Source of the DNA: Hydrogenophilales bacterium 16-64-46
Lineage (GTDB): Bacteria > Pseudomonadota > Gammaproteobacteria > Burkholderiales > Thiobacillaceae
Length of the DNA stretch: 64,000 bases
NCBI GenBank assembly: GCA_002281775.1
Contig: NCGY01000008.1
Location: forward strand, 125,425-189,424
Direction of reading: 5' to 3'
In this document: positions 51,833 through 63,500 of the stretch, piece by piece
How the letters are laid out: each line of letters opens with the position of its first letter
Position numbering within the stretch: the first letter of the stretch is position 1
Translations under genes and position numbers: made by a program
The notes under the pieces: generated by a model
What the model was told of the DNA's origin: nothing
The model's input: only the letters and a program-made list of their open reading frames with translations
Databases searched by the model: none

Positions 51833-52944
51833 CCCGCACCTCGCTTTTCTCTCCGCTCGGCTGGACGCTGTTCACGATCATTGTCGTGCTCGGGCTGACA
51901 ATGCCGCTGCTGCATGTGTTCGCGCCCGAGGACAGCGCGTTTTACGTCTCGGCGTACACACTCACCCTCGTCGGGAAAATCCTCTGCTACGCGGCGGTTG
52001 CGCTGGCGATGGACTTGGTCTGGGGCTACGCCGGCATTCTCTCGCTCGGCCACGGCCTCTTCTTCGCGCTTGGCGGCTACGCCTTCGGCATGTATCTGAT
52101 GCGGCAGATCGGCCGCGACGGCCAGTATCAAAGCGACTTGCCGGATTTCATGGTTTTCCTCGACTGGAAAGAGCTACCGTGGTTCTGGGTTGGCTCGGAT
52201 TCCTTCCTGTGGGCGGCCTTTCTCGTCGTCGCCGTGCCGGGACTCGTCGCTTTTGTTTTCGGCTGGTTCGCGTTCCGCTCGCGTATCAAGGGCGTGTATT
52301 TCTCGATCATCACGCAGGCGCTCACCTTTGCCGCGATGCTCTTGTTCTTCCGCAACGACACTGGCTTTGGCGGCAACAACGGCTTCACCGACTTCAAGCG
52401 GATTTTGGGTTTTCCCATTGCCGCGCCGGAAACGCGCGCTTTACTGTTTGCGCTCACCGTCGCCTACGTCGCGGGTATTCTCGTGTTCTGCCGTTGGTTG
52501 ACGACGAGCAAATTCGGGCGCGTGCTCGCCGCGATACGGGATGCCGAATCCCGCACCATGTTCGTTGGCTACAACCCGCTGCCGTACAAGCTTGGCGTAT
52601 GGACGCTCTCGGCCATGCTTTGCGGCATCGCCGGCGCCTTGTATGTGCCGCAGGTCGGCATCATCAACCCAAGCGAAATGTCGCCCGCCAACTCGATTGA
52701 AATCGCGATTTGGACCGCCATCGGCGGGCGCGGCACGCTGATCGGCCCGCTGCTCGGCGCGGGGCTGGTCAATGGCGCGAAGAGCTGGTTCACCGTGAGT
52801 TTTCCCGATTTGTGGCTGTACGTGCTCGGCGCGCTATTCGTGTTCGCGACACTGTTTTTGCCACGCGGCGTGATGGGGCTGTTGCATAAACTGCCCTTGG
52901 GAAAAATGAACTTGGCGAAAAATCGCAAGGAGCGCAAGGCATGA
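51829..52944 (+). CDS. urtC: Urea ABC transporter permease UrtC
   Basis: The 371-residue LivM-type permease has about nine helices, with LAMDLVWGYAGILSLGHGLFFALGG-like entry (visible as VWGYAGILSLGHGLFFALGG) and the EAA-type loop RVLAAIRDAESRTMFVGYNP. It pairs with UrtB. The ATG at 51829 (MTRTSLFSPLGWTLFTII) places the first helix at the N-terminus as in homologues; an earlier in-frame ATG at 51667 would add 54 low-complexity residues. The stop overlaps the urtD start (ATGA). Confidence 0.92.
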   Translation: MTRTSLFSPLGWTLFTIIVVLGLTMPLLHVFAPEDSAFYVSAYTLTLVGKILCYAAVALAMDLVWGYAGILSLGHGLFFALGGYAFGMYLMRQIGRDGQYQSDLPDFMVFLDWKELPWFWVGSDSFLWAAFLVVAVPGLVAFVFGWFAFRSRIKGVYFSIITQALTFAAMLLFFRNDTGFGGNNGFTDFKRILGFPIAAPETRALLFALTVAYVAGILVFCRWLTTSKFGRVLAAIRDAESRTMFVGYNPLPYKLGVWTLSAMLCGIAGALYVPQVGIINPSEMSPANSIEIAIWTAIGGRGTLIGPLLGAGLVNGAKSWFTVSFPDLWLYVLGALFVFATLFLPRGVMGLLHKLPLGKMNLAKNRKERKA

Positions 52945-53846
52945 GCGAGACCGCCCCGCCCCGCACCCCGCCCGTCGTTGCCCATCCTTACGCGTTCGTC
53001 GGCACCGAATTCGATCCGCACCGCTCCAGTCCCGACGCGTCCCAGGCTGACGCCTCCGGCGACGCGAGCTACGGTCGCCTCGTCGTCCCCGGTGAAGTCG
53101 ACGTCAGCCACGGCGCGATCCTCTATCTCGATAGTGTCACCGTCAGCTTCGACGGCTTCCGCGCGCTGAACGACTTGAATCTAGCGGTCGACGACGGCGA
53201 GCTGCGTTGCATCATCGGCCCCAACGGCGCGGGCAAGACGACGATGATGGACGTCATCACCGGCAAGACCCGACCCGACGCCGGGACGGTATTCTTCGGC
53301 CAGACCATCGACCTCACGCGCATGAACGAAGTCGCCATCGCGCACGCAGGCATCGGACGCAAGTTCCAGAAGCCGACCGTGTTCGAGAATTTGAGCGTGT
53401 TTGAAAATCTCGAACTCGCATTGAAAATGGATAAAAGCGCGCGCAAGAGCCTGTTTGCCAAATTGTCCGGCGAACAGCGCGACCGCATCGCCGAAGTGCT
53501 CGCCACGATCAAGCTCACCGACGCCGCACACGGACCCGCCGGGCGGCTCTCGCACGGCCAGAAACAGTGGCTGGAAATCGGCATGCTGCTGGCGCAGGAT
53601 CCGCGTGTGCTGCTGCTGGACGAACCCGTCGCGGGCATGACCGATCAGGAAACCGTCGCCACCGCGGAGCTTTTCATGAGCCTGCGCGGCAAGCACACGC
53701 TGATCGTCGTCGAGCACGATATGGACTTCGTCGCCAGCATCGCCAACCACGTCACCGTGCTGCACGAAGGCAGCGTGCTGGCCGAAGGCACGATGGACGT
53801 GGTGCAGAACAATCCCAAAGTGATTGAAGTGTATCTGGGCCGATAA
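52941..53846 (+). CDS. urtD: Urea ABC transporter ATP-binding protein UrtD
   Basis: The 301-residue LivG-type ATPase has Walker A GPNGAGKTTMMDVITG near residue 95, signature RLSHGQKQWLEIGMLL, Walker B VLLLDEPVAGMTD and H-loop VVEHDMDFV. The N-terminal 55 residues before AILYLDSVTVSFDGF are a Pro/Ala/Ser-rich extension absent from minimal homologues. It powers urea import together with UrtE, whose start follows the stop with no gap. Confidence 0.93.
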   Translation: MSETAPPRTPPVVAHPYAFVGTEFDPHRSSPDASQADASGDASYGRLVVPGEVDVSHGAILYLDSVTVSFDGFRALNDLNLAVDDGELRCIIGPNGAGKTTMMDVITGKTRPDAGTVFFGQTIDLTRMNEVAIAHAGIGRKFQKPTVFENLSVFENLELALKMDKSARKSLFAKLSGEQRDRIAEVLATIKLTDAAHGPAGRLSHGQKQWLEIGMLLAQDPRVLLLDEPVAGMTDQETVATAELFMSLRGKHTLIVVEHDMDFVASIANHVTVLHEGSVLAEGTMDVVQNNPKVIEVYLGR

Positions 53847-54536
53847 ATGCTAGTTGCCAACACCCTTGACCAATATTACGGCGGCAGCCAGATCCTGCGC
53901 GGCGTTTCGCTCACCATCCCGCCGGGCGCGATCACCGTGCTGCTCGGCCGCAACGGCGTCGGCAAGACCACGCTGCTGAAATGCCTGATGGGCGCGTTGC
54001 CGGTCAGGGCCGGCAGCATGACCCTGTTCGACCAGGATATCACCCGCCTCAAGCCGCACCAGCGCGCGCGTCTGGGCCTCGGCTACGTGCCGCAGGGACG
54101 CGACATCTTCGGCCGCCTGACGGTGCGCGACAACCTCCTCATGGGGCTGGCCGCCAACCCCAGGGCCAAAACCATCCCCGATGAAATCTTCGAGCTGTTC
54201 CCGGTGCTCAAGACCATGTTGCACCGGCGCGGGGGCGATTTGTCCGGCGGTCAGCAGCAACAGCTCGCCATTGGCCGCGCGCTGGCCGCCGGGCCGAAAT
54301 ACCTTATCCTCGACGAACCGACCGAAGGCATCCAGCCGTCGATCATCAAGGACATCGGCCGCGTCATCCAGTTGCTCGCCTCGCGCGGCATGGGGATCCT
54401 GCTGGTCGAGCAATACTACGACTTCGCCGAAGAGCTTGCGGATCACTATGCCGTGATGCAGCGCGGACAGGTCATCAAGGCGGGGGTGAAGGCGACGATG
54501 CAGGAAGAAAATATCCGTGGCTATGTGGCGGTCTGA
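53847..54536 (+). CDS. urtE: Urea ABC transporter ATP-binding protein UrtE
   Basis: The 229-residue LivF-type ATPase has Walker A GRNGVGKTTLLKCLMG at about 34-49, signature LSGGQQQQLAIGRAL, Walker B YLILDEPTEGIQPS and H-loop LVEQYYDFA. IQPSIIKDIG is characteristic of UrtE. It directly follows urtD and precedes ureD by 15 bases, so uptake and hydrolysis of urea are joined in one transcript. Confidence 0.95.
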   Translation: MLVANTLDQYYGGSQILRGVSLTIPPGAITVLLGRNGVGKTTLLKCLMGALPVRAGSMTLFDQDITRLKPHQRARLGLGYVPQGRDIFGRLTVRDNLLMGLAANPRAKTIPDEIFELFPVLKTMLHRRGGDLSGGQQQQLAIGRALAAGPKYLILDEPTEGIQPSIIKDIGRVIQLLASRGMGILLVEQYYDFAEELADHYAVMQRGQVIKAGVKATMQEENIRGYVAV

Positions 54537-54551
54537 TCGGGGGGCAGAGGG

Positions 54552-55403
54552 ATGAACATGGCGTTCCCACTAGATGCCCTCGTGCGTCCTGGCTGGCAGG
54601 CGCGGCTGGCGCTTGATTTCGCGTGCGGCGCGGCGGGGCGCACGCGCATGCGCGCCACGCATCGGCTCGGGCCGCTCGCCGTGCAGAAGGCGCACTACCC
54701 GGAAGGTGAAGTCTGCCACGCGCTGCTGCTGCACCCGCCGGGTGGAATGGTCGGCGGTGACCGGCTGCGGGTCGATATCGCCGTGCAGCCCGGTGCGCAG
54801 GCGCTGATGACGACACCGGGGGCGGGCAAGTGGTACCGCAGCCTCGGCGCGACCTCGCATTTCGATCTCGATTTCCGGATCGAATCCGGTGCGACGTTCG
54901 AATACCTGCCGCAGGAGGCAATAGTTTTCGACGGCGCGCTGGGTGCGAGCGCGCTGGACGTCACGCTTGAACCGGACGCGCGCTTCATCGGCTGGGACAT
55001 CGTGGCGCTCGGGCGGCAGGCGGGCGATGCCGCCTTCCGGAGCGGCCGTCTGGCGCAGAACGTGAGCCTGCGGCGCGCGGGCGTGCCGCTGCTGATCGAG
55101 CGTGCGGTCTATGCCGGCGGCGACCGCCTGCTGAGCTCGCCTCTGGGATTGGCCGGGTGGCCTGTCGTGGGCACCCTGTTCGCCGCCGGGCCGGGTGTGG
55201 CGAAGGCGCTCGCCGCAGTGCGTGCGGCCCTCGCGCCGGCGGGTGGCCCGAGCGGTGCCAGCACATGGGACGATGTTCTCGTCGTGCGTGTGCTGGGCGA
55301 CTGCACGCAGCGCGTGCGCCGCAGTCTTGAAGTCGTGTGGGCAGCGCTGCGACTGGCCTGGCTGGGGCGCGTCGCGGTAGCGCCGCGCATCTGGAATACC
55401 TGA
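54552..55403 (+). CDS. ureD: Urease accessory protein UreD
   Basis: The 283-residue scaffold protein binds apo-urease and, with UreF and UreG, guides nickel into the active site. [16 protein letters not shown] and [11 protein letters not shown] are the conserved UreD motifs, with [12 protein letters not shown] in the middle. It follows urtE closely. The ATG at 54552 was used; a second ATG two codons later is equally possible. Confidence 0.95.
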   Translation: MNMAFPLDALVRPGWQARLALDFACGAAGRTRMRATHRLGPLAVQKAHYPEGEVCHALLLHPPGGMVGGDRLRVDIAVQPGAQALMTTPGAGKWYRSLGATSHFDLDFRIESGATFEYLPQEAIVFDGALGASALDVTLEPDARFIGWDIVALGRQAGDAAFRSGRLAQNVSLRRAGVPLLIERAVYAGGDRLLSSPLGLAGWPVVGTLFAAGPGVAKALAAVRAALAPAGGPSGASTWDDVLVVRVLGDCTQRVRRSLEVVWAALRLAWLGRVAVAPRIWNT

Positions 55404-55416
55404 TGGAACGGGCCTC

Positions 55417-55719
55417 ATGGAACTGACCCCGCGTGAAAAAGACAAGCTCTTGATCTTCACCGCTGCGCTGCTCGCCGAGCGGCGGCGTGCGCGCGGGTTG
55501 AAGCTCAATTACCCGGAGGCGGTGGCGTTCATTTCTGCCGCGATCATGGAGGGCGCGCGCGACGGGCGCACAGTCGCCGAGCTGATGACCTACGGCGCGA
55601 CGCTGCTTAGTGCGGACGACGTGATGGAGGGCGTCGCGGCGCTGATTCCGGAGATTCAGGTCGAAGCGACGTTTCCGGACGGGACCAAGCTTGTGACCGT
55701 TCACCATCCCATCGCTTGA
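55417..55719 (+). CDS. ureA: Urease gamma subunit
   Basis: The 100-residue subunit matches the family length exactly. [41 protein letters not shown] and VTVHHPIA are diagnostic. It forms the (UreABC)3 trimer with the beta and alpha subunits. It starts 13 bases after ureD. Confidence 0.97.
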   Translation: MELTPREKDKLLIFTAALLAERRRARGLKLNYPEAVAFISAAIMEGARDGRTVAELMTYGATLLSADDVMEGVAALIPEIQVEATFPDGTKLVTVHHPIA

Positions 55720-55776
55720 TTGTTGCTGCACATGATTTTTCTGCTCACACCCCCCGTTCAGCCAAACTGATCCGAG

Positions 55777-56376
55777 ATGCCCATGACCTTATCGCGCGCC
55801 TTCACTCTGATTGTCCTCATGGCAACGCCGCTTGCGGCCGTCGCCCACCCCGGCCACGGTGGCGTGTTCGCCGGGTTCGCACATCCGTTCACCGGGCTCG
55901 ACCACTTCGCCGCGATGTTCGCGGTCGGCCTGCTCGCTGCACAAATGGCCGGACGCGCACGCTGGGCTCTGCCAGGCGGCTTCGTGCTCGCGGCACTGGC
56001 GGGGGCATTGCTGGGCTTCGGACGCGTGGTGCTGCCGGGGCTGGAGTCGGTGATTGCGGCGTCGGTGGCGGTGTTGGGGATGGCGCTGATCTGGCGGCGC
56101 GGGTCGGTGCGGCCTGTCGGGCGTGACAGCCCAACCTGCGTGACTGCACTGCTGACCGTGCTGGTCGCCGCCTTCGGTCTCTTCCACGGCAACGCCCACG
56201 CGCTCGAAGCCAGTGGCAGCCCGGTGGGATTCGTCGCCGGTTTTCTGACCGGCACGACCTTGCTGCACGGGCTCGGTCTCGTCGTCGGTGCGCGCGTGCA
56301 AGACCTGATCGTGCGCGCGGCGGGCGTGGCGTTGGCCGCGCTCGGTGGCTGGTTGATGCTGGGAACGCTCGCATGA
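55777..56376 (+). CDS. ureJ: HupE/UreJ family membrane protein, probable nickel permease
   Basis: The 199-residue protein has six predicted helices and the N-terminal metal motif [20 protein letters not shown] after a signal-like segment, as in HupE/UreJ, which take up nickel or cobalt. [11 protein letters not shown] is the second His motif. Its location between ureA and ureB, with the stop overlapping the ureB start (ATGA), links it to nickel supply for urease. Confidence 0.88.
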   Translation: MPMTLSRAFTLIVLMATPLAAVAHPGHGGVFAGFAHPFTGLDHFAAMFAVGLLAAQMAGRARWALPGGFVLAALAGALLGFGRVVLPGLESVIAASVAVLGMALIWRRGSVRPVGRDSPTCVTALLTVLVAAFGLFHGNAHALEASGSPVGFVAGFLTGTTLLHGLGLVVGARVQDLIVRAAGVALAALGGWLMLGTLA

Positions 56377-56690
56377 GCACGGCTTTCATCCCCGGCGAAA
56401 TCTTCGCCGAACCCGGCGACATCGAGCTCAACGTCGGTCGCGCGACGCGCACGCTCGACGTGGCGAACACCGGCGACCGGCCGATTCAGGTCGGCTCGCA
56501 CTACCACTTTTTCGAGGTCAACGAAGGCTTGCACTTTGACCGCGACGCCGCGCGCGGCTACCGTCTCAACATCGCGGCGGGCACGGCGGTGCGCTTCGAG
56601 CCGGGGCAGACGCGCACGGTCGAGCTGGTCGAACTGGCAGGGTTGCGGGTCGTGTACGGGTTTCAGGGCAAGGTGATGGGGGCGTTATGA
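56373..56690 (+). CDS. ureB: Urease beta subunit
   Basis: The 105-residue subunit has [17 protein letters not shown] and [19 protein letters not shown] with the family's conserved His-Tyr-His, and ends with GFQGKVMG. It overlaps ureJ by four bases and precedes ureC by 25 bases. Confidence 0.97.
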   Translation: MSTAFIPGEIFAEPGDIELNVGRATRTLDVANTGDRPIQVGSHYHFFEVNEGLHFDRDAARGYRLNIAAGTAVRFEPGQTRTVELVELAGLRVVYGFQGKVMGAL

Positions 56691-56715
56691 ACCGCCGCGC
56701 TGTGAGGATCGCTGC

Positions 56716-58419
<1,704 letters not shown>

Positions 58420-58438
58420 ACCGGATGTTGATCCAGAC

Positions 58439-58924
58439 ATGGTGCTGATCGAATCATTCGCCCCCGCCGACGCGGCTGCCGTGGCCACGCTCACCTTGCC
58501 CTTCGAACTGCGTTCCCGATCGCGCCTGCGCTGCAGGCTCGACGACGGCGAGGAGGCCGGCCTGTTCCTGCCGCAGGGCACGGTGTTGCGCGGTGGGCAA
58601 ATGCTCCTGGCCAACGACGGCCGTGTGATCGAAGTGCGCGCTGCCGCCGAGGCGCTGTACGAGGTGCGCAGCGACCAGCCGACGCAGCTGCTGCGCGCCG
58701 CCTACCACCTGGGCAATCGCCACGTCGCGCTCGAAGTCGGCGACGGCAGCCTGCGGCTGCTGCGCGACCACGTGCTGAAAATCCTCATCGAGAAGCTCGG
58801 CCTCGACGCATGCGAAATTGACGCGGCGTTCGAGCCCGAGGCCGGGGCGTATGGCGGTGGCCATCACCACCACGGTGAAGAACGTGGCCACGGCGGGCGC
58901 ATCCACAGTTTCCTGCGTGGCTGA
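58439..58924 (+). CDS. ureE: Urease accessory protein UreE (nickel chaperone)
   Basis: The 161-residue metallochaperone delivers Ni(II) to the UreDFG complex. Two domains are visible: the peptide-binding N-terminal part (LPFELRSRSRLRCRLDDGEE) and the metal-binding part with AAYHLGNRHVALEV containing the conserved His. The C-terminus is His-rich (GGGHHHHGEERGHGGRIH), as in high-capacity UreE. The ATG at 58439 lies 19 bases after ureC. Confidence 0.95.
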   Translation: MVLIESFAPADAAAVATLTLPFELRSRSRLRCRLDDGEEAGLFLPQGTVLRGGQMLLANDGRVIEVRAAAEALYEVRSDQPTQLLRAAYHLGNRHVALEVGDGSLRLLRDHVLKILIEKLGLDACEIDAAFEPEAGAYGGGHHHHGEERGHGGRIHSFLRG

Positions 58925-58929
58925 TCCGC

Positions 58930-59670
58930 ATGGCTGAATCGTTCGAAGCCGCTGCTTGCCGTGCGCCGGACGCCGGCGGCTTATCGCCGCTGGCGCTGGC
59001 GCAGGCGTTGCGGCTCGCCAGCCCGGCCCTGCCGGTCGGCGGGTTTTCCTATTCGCAGGGGCTGGAGTGGGCGGTCGAAGCCGGTATGGTGGCGGACGAA
59101 GCCGGCGCGCAGGTCTGGATCGCCGACGGCCTGATGCTGACCCTGGCACGCTTTGAACTGCCCTTGCTCGTGCGCCTGTTGCGGGCGTGGAAGGCGGGCG
59201 ATGGGCAAGGGGTATGCGCGCTCGACGCAGCCTACCTCGCCGCACGCGAGGCCCGCGAGCCGCGCGAGGAGGTGCAGCGCATGGGCCACGCGCTCGACGC
59301 GCTGCTGAAGGTGCTGCCGGAATTCGCCGCCCGCGCCGCATCCCCGCCCGCCGCCTGGATCACCGTGTTCGCCGAAGCCTGCGCGACCTTGCACCTACCA
59401 GAAGACGTCACGCTCACCGCCTACGCGATGGCCTGGTGCGAGAACCAGACCGCCGCCGCGGTCAAGCTCGTGCCGCTTGGGCAGAGCGCGGCGCAGCGTA
59501 TCCTCTCGGCGCTGATCTCGGCGCTGCCCGCCGCACTCGCCGAAGCGCACCGGCGGGCACAGGCCGGTGACGGTGCCGATCCGCTCGCCGGACTCGAAAC
59601 CAGCCTGCCGGGCTTGGCCATCGCATGCGCCCGGCACGAAACCCAGTACACCCGCCTGTTCCGTTCCTGA
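58930..59670 (+). CDS. ureF: Urease accessory protein UreF
   Basis: The 246-residue all-helical protein acts as the GTPase gatekeeper for UreG. LRLASPALPVGGFSYSQGLE is the family signature and KLVPLGQSAAQRIL the conserved C-terminal motif. It follows ureE by five bases. Confidence 0.95.
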   Translation: MAESFEAAACRAPDAGGLSPLALAQALRLASPALPVGGFSYSQGLEWAVEAGMVADEAGAQVWIADGLMLTLARFELPLLVRLLRAWKAGDGQGVCALDAAYLAAREAREPREEVQRMGHALDALLKVLPEFAARAASPPAAWITVFAEACATLHLPEDVTLTAYAMAWCENQTAAAVKLVPLGQSAAQRILSALISALPAALAEAHRRAQAGDGADPLAGLETSLPGLAIACARHETQYTRLFRS

Positions 59671-59701
59671 CCTGCTCCCATGATCCCGCCCGCTCATCGC
59701 C

Positions 59702-60313
59702 ATGAATAAAACTCCGCTCCGTGTCGGCATCGGTGGCCCGGTCGGCTCCGGCAAGACCGCGCTCACCCTCGCGCTGTGCCAGAGCCTGCGTGAAAAATAC
59801 GAAATCGCTGCCGTCACCAACGACATCTACACGGCGGAAGACGCCGAATTCCTCATCCGCCACGCCGCGCTACCGGACGAGCGCATCCTCGGCGTCGAGA
59901 CCGGCGGCTGTCCGCACACGGCGATCCGCGAGGACGCGTCGATCAACCTCGAAGCCGTGCATCAGCTCAGCCTGCGCTTTCCGCAACTGGACCTCGTCTT
60001 CATCGAATCCGGCGGCGACAACCTCGCCGCGACCTTCAGCCCAGAGTTGTCCGACCTCACGATTTACGTCATCGACGTGGCCGCCGGCGACAAGATTCCA
60101 CGCAAGGGCGGGCCGGGCATCACGCGCTCGGATCTGCTGGTGATCAATAAGATCGACCTCGCGCCGTACGTGGGGGCTTCGCTCGAAGTGATGGATCGCG
60201 ACGCGAAAAAGATGCGTGGCGAGCGGCCCTTCGTCTTCACCAATCTGAAAACCGGCGAGGGGCTCGACAGGGTAGTGGGATTCATCCTTGAGCAGGGTCT
60301 GCTGGGCACCTGA
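59702..60313 (+). CDS. ureG: Urease accessory GTPase UreG
   Basis: The 203-residue SIMIBI GTPase couples GTP hydrolysis to nickel insertion. It has P-loop [15 protein letters not shown], the metal-binding motif [11 protein letters not shown] (Cys-Pro-His), [15 protein letters not shown] and the base-recognition motif [12 protein letters not shown]. It is the last gene of the urease unit before a 237-base gap with its own promoter. Confidence 0.97.
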   Translation: MNKTPLRVGIGGPVGSGKTALTLALCQSLREKYEIAAVTNDIYTAEDAEFLIRHAALPDERILGVETGGCPHTAIREDASINLEAVHQLSLRFPQLDLVFIESGGDNLAATFSPELSDLTIYVIDVAAGDKIPRKGGPGITRSDLLVINKIDLAPYVGASLEVMDRDAKKMRGERPFVFTNLKTGEGLDRVVGFILEQGLLGT

Positions 60314-60334
60314 GCCATTGCCTGTCTGAGCGGC

Positions 60335-60370
60335 TGCACAAAAATGAACCAGCAGGGCAAAATTGGTGCA
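60335..60370. promoter_or_regulatory. Possible tandem NtrC sites upstream of urea carboxylase
   Basis: TGCACAAAAATGAACCA (60335-60351) and AGGGCAAAATTGGTGCA (60354-60370) each match the 17-bp NtrC consensus at about 12 positions. They lie about 140-160 bp upstream of the predicted sigma-54 start, a usual enhancer distance. Confidence 0.45.
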
Positions 60371-60475
60371 TGGGCACCGCAGGCACCCGGAGCAGACCCG
60401 CGCCCAGTTTGCCGTGGTCGGGTTTTTACATGAAAAATCATCTGCTTGAGTTCGCCAAGGGAATCGGCCCCGCGC

Positions 60476-60492
60476 TGGCACAGCGGATGCTT
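60476..60492 (+). promoter_or_regulatory. Sigma-54 promoter of the urea carboxylase gene
   Basis: TGGCACAGCGGATGCTT has GG-N10-GC spacing and differs from TGGCACG-N4-TTGC at two positions. Transcription should start near 60502. Confidence 0.7.
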
Positions 60493-60494
60493 TG

Positions 60495-60504
60495 TTGTAT
60501 ACAA
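60495..60504. promoter_or_regulatory. TTGTATACAA operator at the urea carboxylase transcription start
   Basis: A perfect TTGTATACAA palindrome begins 5 bases after the -12 GC of the sigma-54 promoter and covers the expected start site, a position typical of a repressor. The same word occurs upstream of urtA and, with one change, upstream of the porin gene. Confidence 0.58.
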
Positions 60505-60550
60505 GACTGACAGCCGCGACAGCGCATTTCATCCACCTGTACACGCCTTC

Positions 60551-63500
60551 ATGTTCAAGAAAATTCTGGTCGCCAACCGTGGGGAAATCGCCTGGCGCAT
60601 CGTGCGCACCCTGAAGAAAATGGGCGTGGCCAGCGTGGCGGTCTATTCGGAAGCGGATCGCGGCGCGCCGCATGTGCGCTTCGCCGACGAGGCCATCTGC
60701 GTGGGGCCCGCGCCTGCTGCACAGAGTTATCTGGATGCTGACGCCATATTGGCGGCGTGCAAGGCCACAGGCGCACAGGCGGTGCATCCAGGCTACGGCT
60801 TTCTCTCCGAGAACATGGCCTTCGCCCGCGCCTGCGAGGCAGCCGGGGTCGCGTTTCTAGGGCCCACGCCGGAGCAGGTCGAGGCTTTCGGCCTGAAGGA
60901 CCGTGCGCGCGACGTGGCTGAGCGTGCCGGCGTGCCGCTGCCGCCCGGTAGCGGCCTCTTGGACAGCGTGGAAGAGGCGGTCGCGGCAGCCAGCCGGGTT
61001 GGTTTTCCGGTCATGGTCAAGGCGGTGGCGGGCGGCGGCGGCATCGGCATGCAGGCGGTGGAAGACCCGGCCGAACTGCCCGAGGTGTTTGCCCGGGTGA
61101 AGCGGCTGGCTGCGCAATACTTCAAGAACGATGGCGTCTATCTCGAACGCCTGATCAAGCGTGCCCGCCACATCGAAGTGCAGATCTTCGGCGACGGCGA
61201 ACGCGTCGTGGCTGTCGGCGACCGCGACTGCTCGGTGCAGCGCCGCAACCAGAAAGTGCTCGAGGAAACGCCGGCGCCGGGCCTGTCGGACGCACAGCGC
61301 CGTGCGCTGCACGCGGCGGCAGAAAAACTCGGTGCGGCGGTCGGCTACCGCTCGGCCGGCACGGTGGAATTCGTCTACGACGTCGAGCGCGGCGAGTTCT
61401 ATTTCCTCGAAGTGAACACCCGGCTGCAGGTCGAGCACTGCGTCACCGAGGCAGTGACGGGACTCGATCTGGTCGAATGGATGGTGCGCGTCGGCACCGG
61501 CGAAAAATTGCCCGCCGCGTGGCCGGTGGCGTCGTCGGGTGCGGCGATCGAGGCACGCATTTACGCCGAGGACCCGGCGCGCGATTTCCAGCCCTGCGCC
61601 GGCAAGCTCACCGAGGTGCGCTTTCCCGACGGCGTGCGCGTCGACGGCTGGGTCGAGGCGGGCACCGAGGTCACGGCCAACTACGATCCGCTGCTGGCCA
61701 AGCTCATCGTCCGCGGCCGCGACCGCGCGGAGGCGGTGGACAAACTCGCCGCCGCGCTGAAGGCGACGCGTATTGCCGGCATCCAGACCAATCTTGGCTA
61801 TCTCGCGGCGATCGCCGATGCGCCCGATTACCGCGCCGGCGGTGTGACGACCAAATGGCTCAACGGCCTCGCCTACACGCCCGTGGCGGTGGAAGTGGTC
61901 GAGCCCGGCACCTACACCACGGTGCAGGACTGGCCCGGCCGGCTGGGTCTGTGGCATGTGGGCGTGCCGCCGTCGGGGCCGATGGATCACTTTGCGCTAC
62001 GCGCCGCCAACCGTTGCGTCGGCAACCCCGAGGGCGCGGCGGCGCTGGAATGCACGGTCATCGGCCCGACGCTGAAATTCCACGGCGACGCCTGCGTCGC
62101 GCTCGCCGGTGCCGACATGGCGGCCACGCTCGACGGCGCACCCGTGCCGCTGTGGCAGGGCGTCGCGGTGAAAGCCGGCCAGGTGCTCAGGCTCGGCAGC
62201 GTGCAGGGCGCGGGCGCGCGCACCTACCTCGCGATCCAGGGCGGCGTCGACGTGCCGGCGTATCTGGGCGCGCGCGCGACCTTCGTGCTCGGCGGCTTCG
62301 GCGGCCACGCCGGGCGCACGCTGCGCGCCGGCGACCTGCTGCCGGTGGTCGAGGCGCAAGCCGATCCGGGCAAACTCGCTGCGTTGCCGGAGGGCGCCCG
62401 TCCGACTTACGTCAACGCCTGGGTGATCGGCGCGCTCTACGGTCCGCACGGCGCGCCGGATTTTTTCACCGCGGATGCGATCGCCGAATTCTTCGCCGCG
62501 CCGTGGGAAGTGCACTACAACTCCAACCGCCTCGGCGTGCGCCTGAAAGGACCGCAGCCCTCGTGGGCGCGCGAGGACGGCGGCGAGGCGGGGCTGCATC
62601 CGTCCAACGTCCACGACTGCGAATACGCGGTCGGCTCGGTCAACTTCACCGGCGACTTTCCGGTGATCCTCACCCAGGACGGCCCCAGCCTCGGCGGCTT
62701 CGTCTGCCCGGTGACGATCCCCAAGTCCGAACTGTGGAAAGTCGGGCAACTGCGGCCCGGCGACCACATCCGCTTCGTGCCGATGAGCTTCGACGAGGCG
62801 CTCGCCGCCGAACAGGCGCAGGACGCGCTGTTCGCCGACCTCGCGCCGCGCGAACTGCCGGCGGTGCACCTCGGCAGGAAGCTCGCCGACGACGCCATCG
62901 CCATCGTGCACCGCCAGCAGAACGCCGGCCTCGACGTGGTCTACCGGCAGGCGGGCGACAAATACCTGCTGCTCGAATACGGCGACAACGTGCTCGACCT
63001 GGCCTACCGGCTGCGCGTGCACGCGCTGATGGAATCCTTGAAGGCCGAGCCGGTGCCGGGCATCGTCGAGCTGTCGCCCGGTGTGCGTTCGCTGCAGATC
63101 AATTTCGACAGCCGCGTGGCGCACGTCGACCGTGTCGTCGCCGCGCTCGCCGAACGCGAGGCGGCGCTGCCCGACACCGAGCATCTGGCGGTGAACACGC
63201 GCGTGCTGCGCCTGCCGATGGCGTTCGAGGACAGCGACACGCTCGCCGCGGTGGCGCGCTACCGCCAGTCGGTGCGCGACACCGCGCCGTGGCTGCCGTC
63301 GAACACCGAGTTCATGCGCCGCATCAACGGCCTGCCTTCGGTCGACGCGGTGCGCGACACGCTGTATCAGGCCCGGTACCTCACGCTCGGCCTCGGCGAC
63401 GTCTACCTCGGCGCACCCTGCGCGGTGCCGGTCGACCCGCGCCACCGCCTGTTGACGAGCAAGTACAGCCCCGCGCGCACCTTCACGCCGGAAGGCACGG

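Noticed and set aside
60314..60550. Guanidine-I (ykkC) riboswitch before the carboxylase
   Set aside because: The gap is fully accounted for by NtrC-like sites, a sigma-54 promoter and a palindrome. The leader after the predicted start is only about 50 bases, too short for this aptamer.
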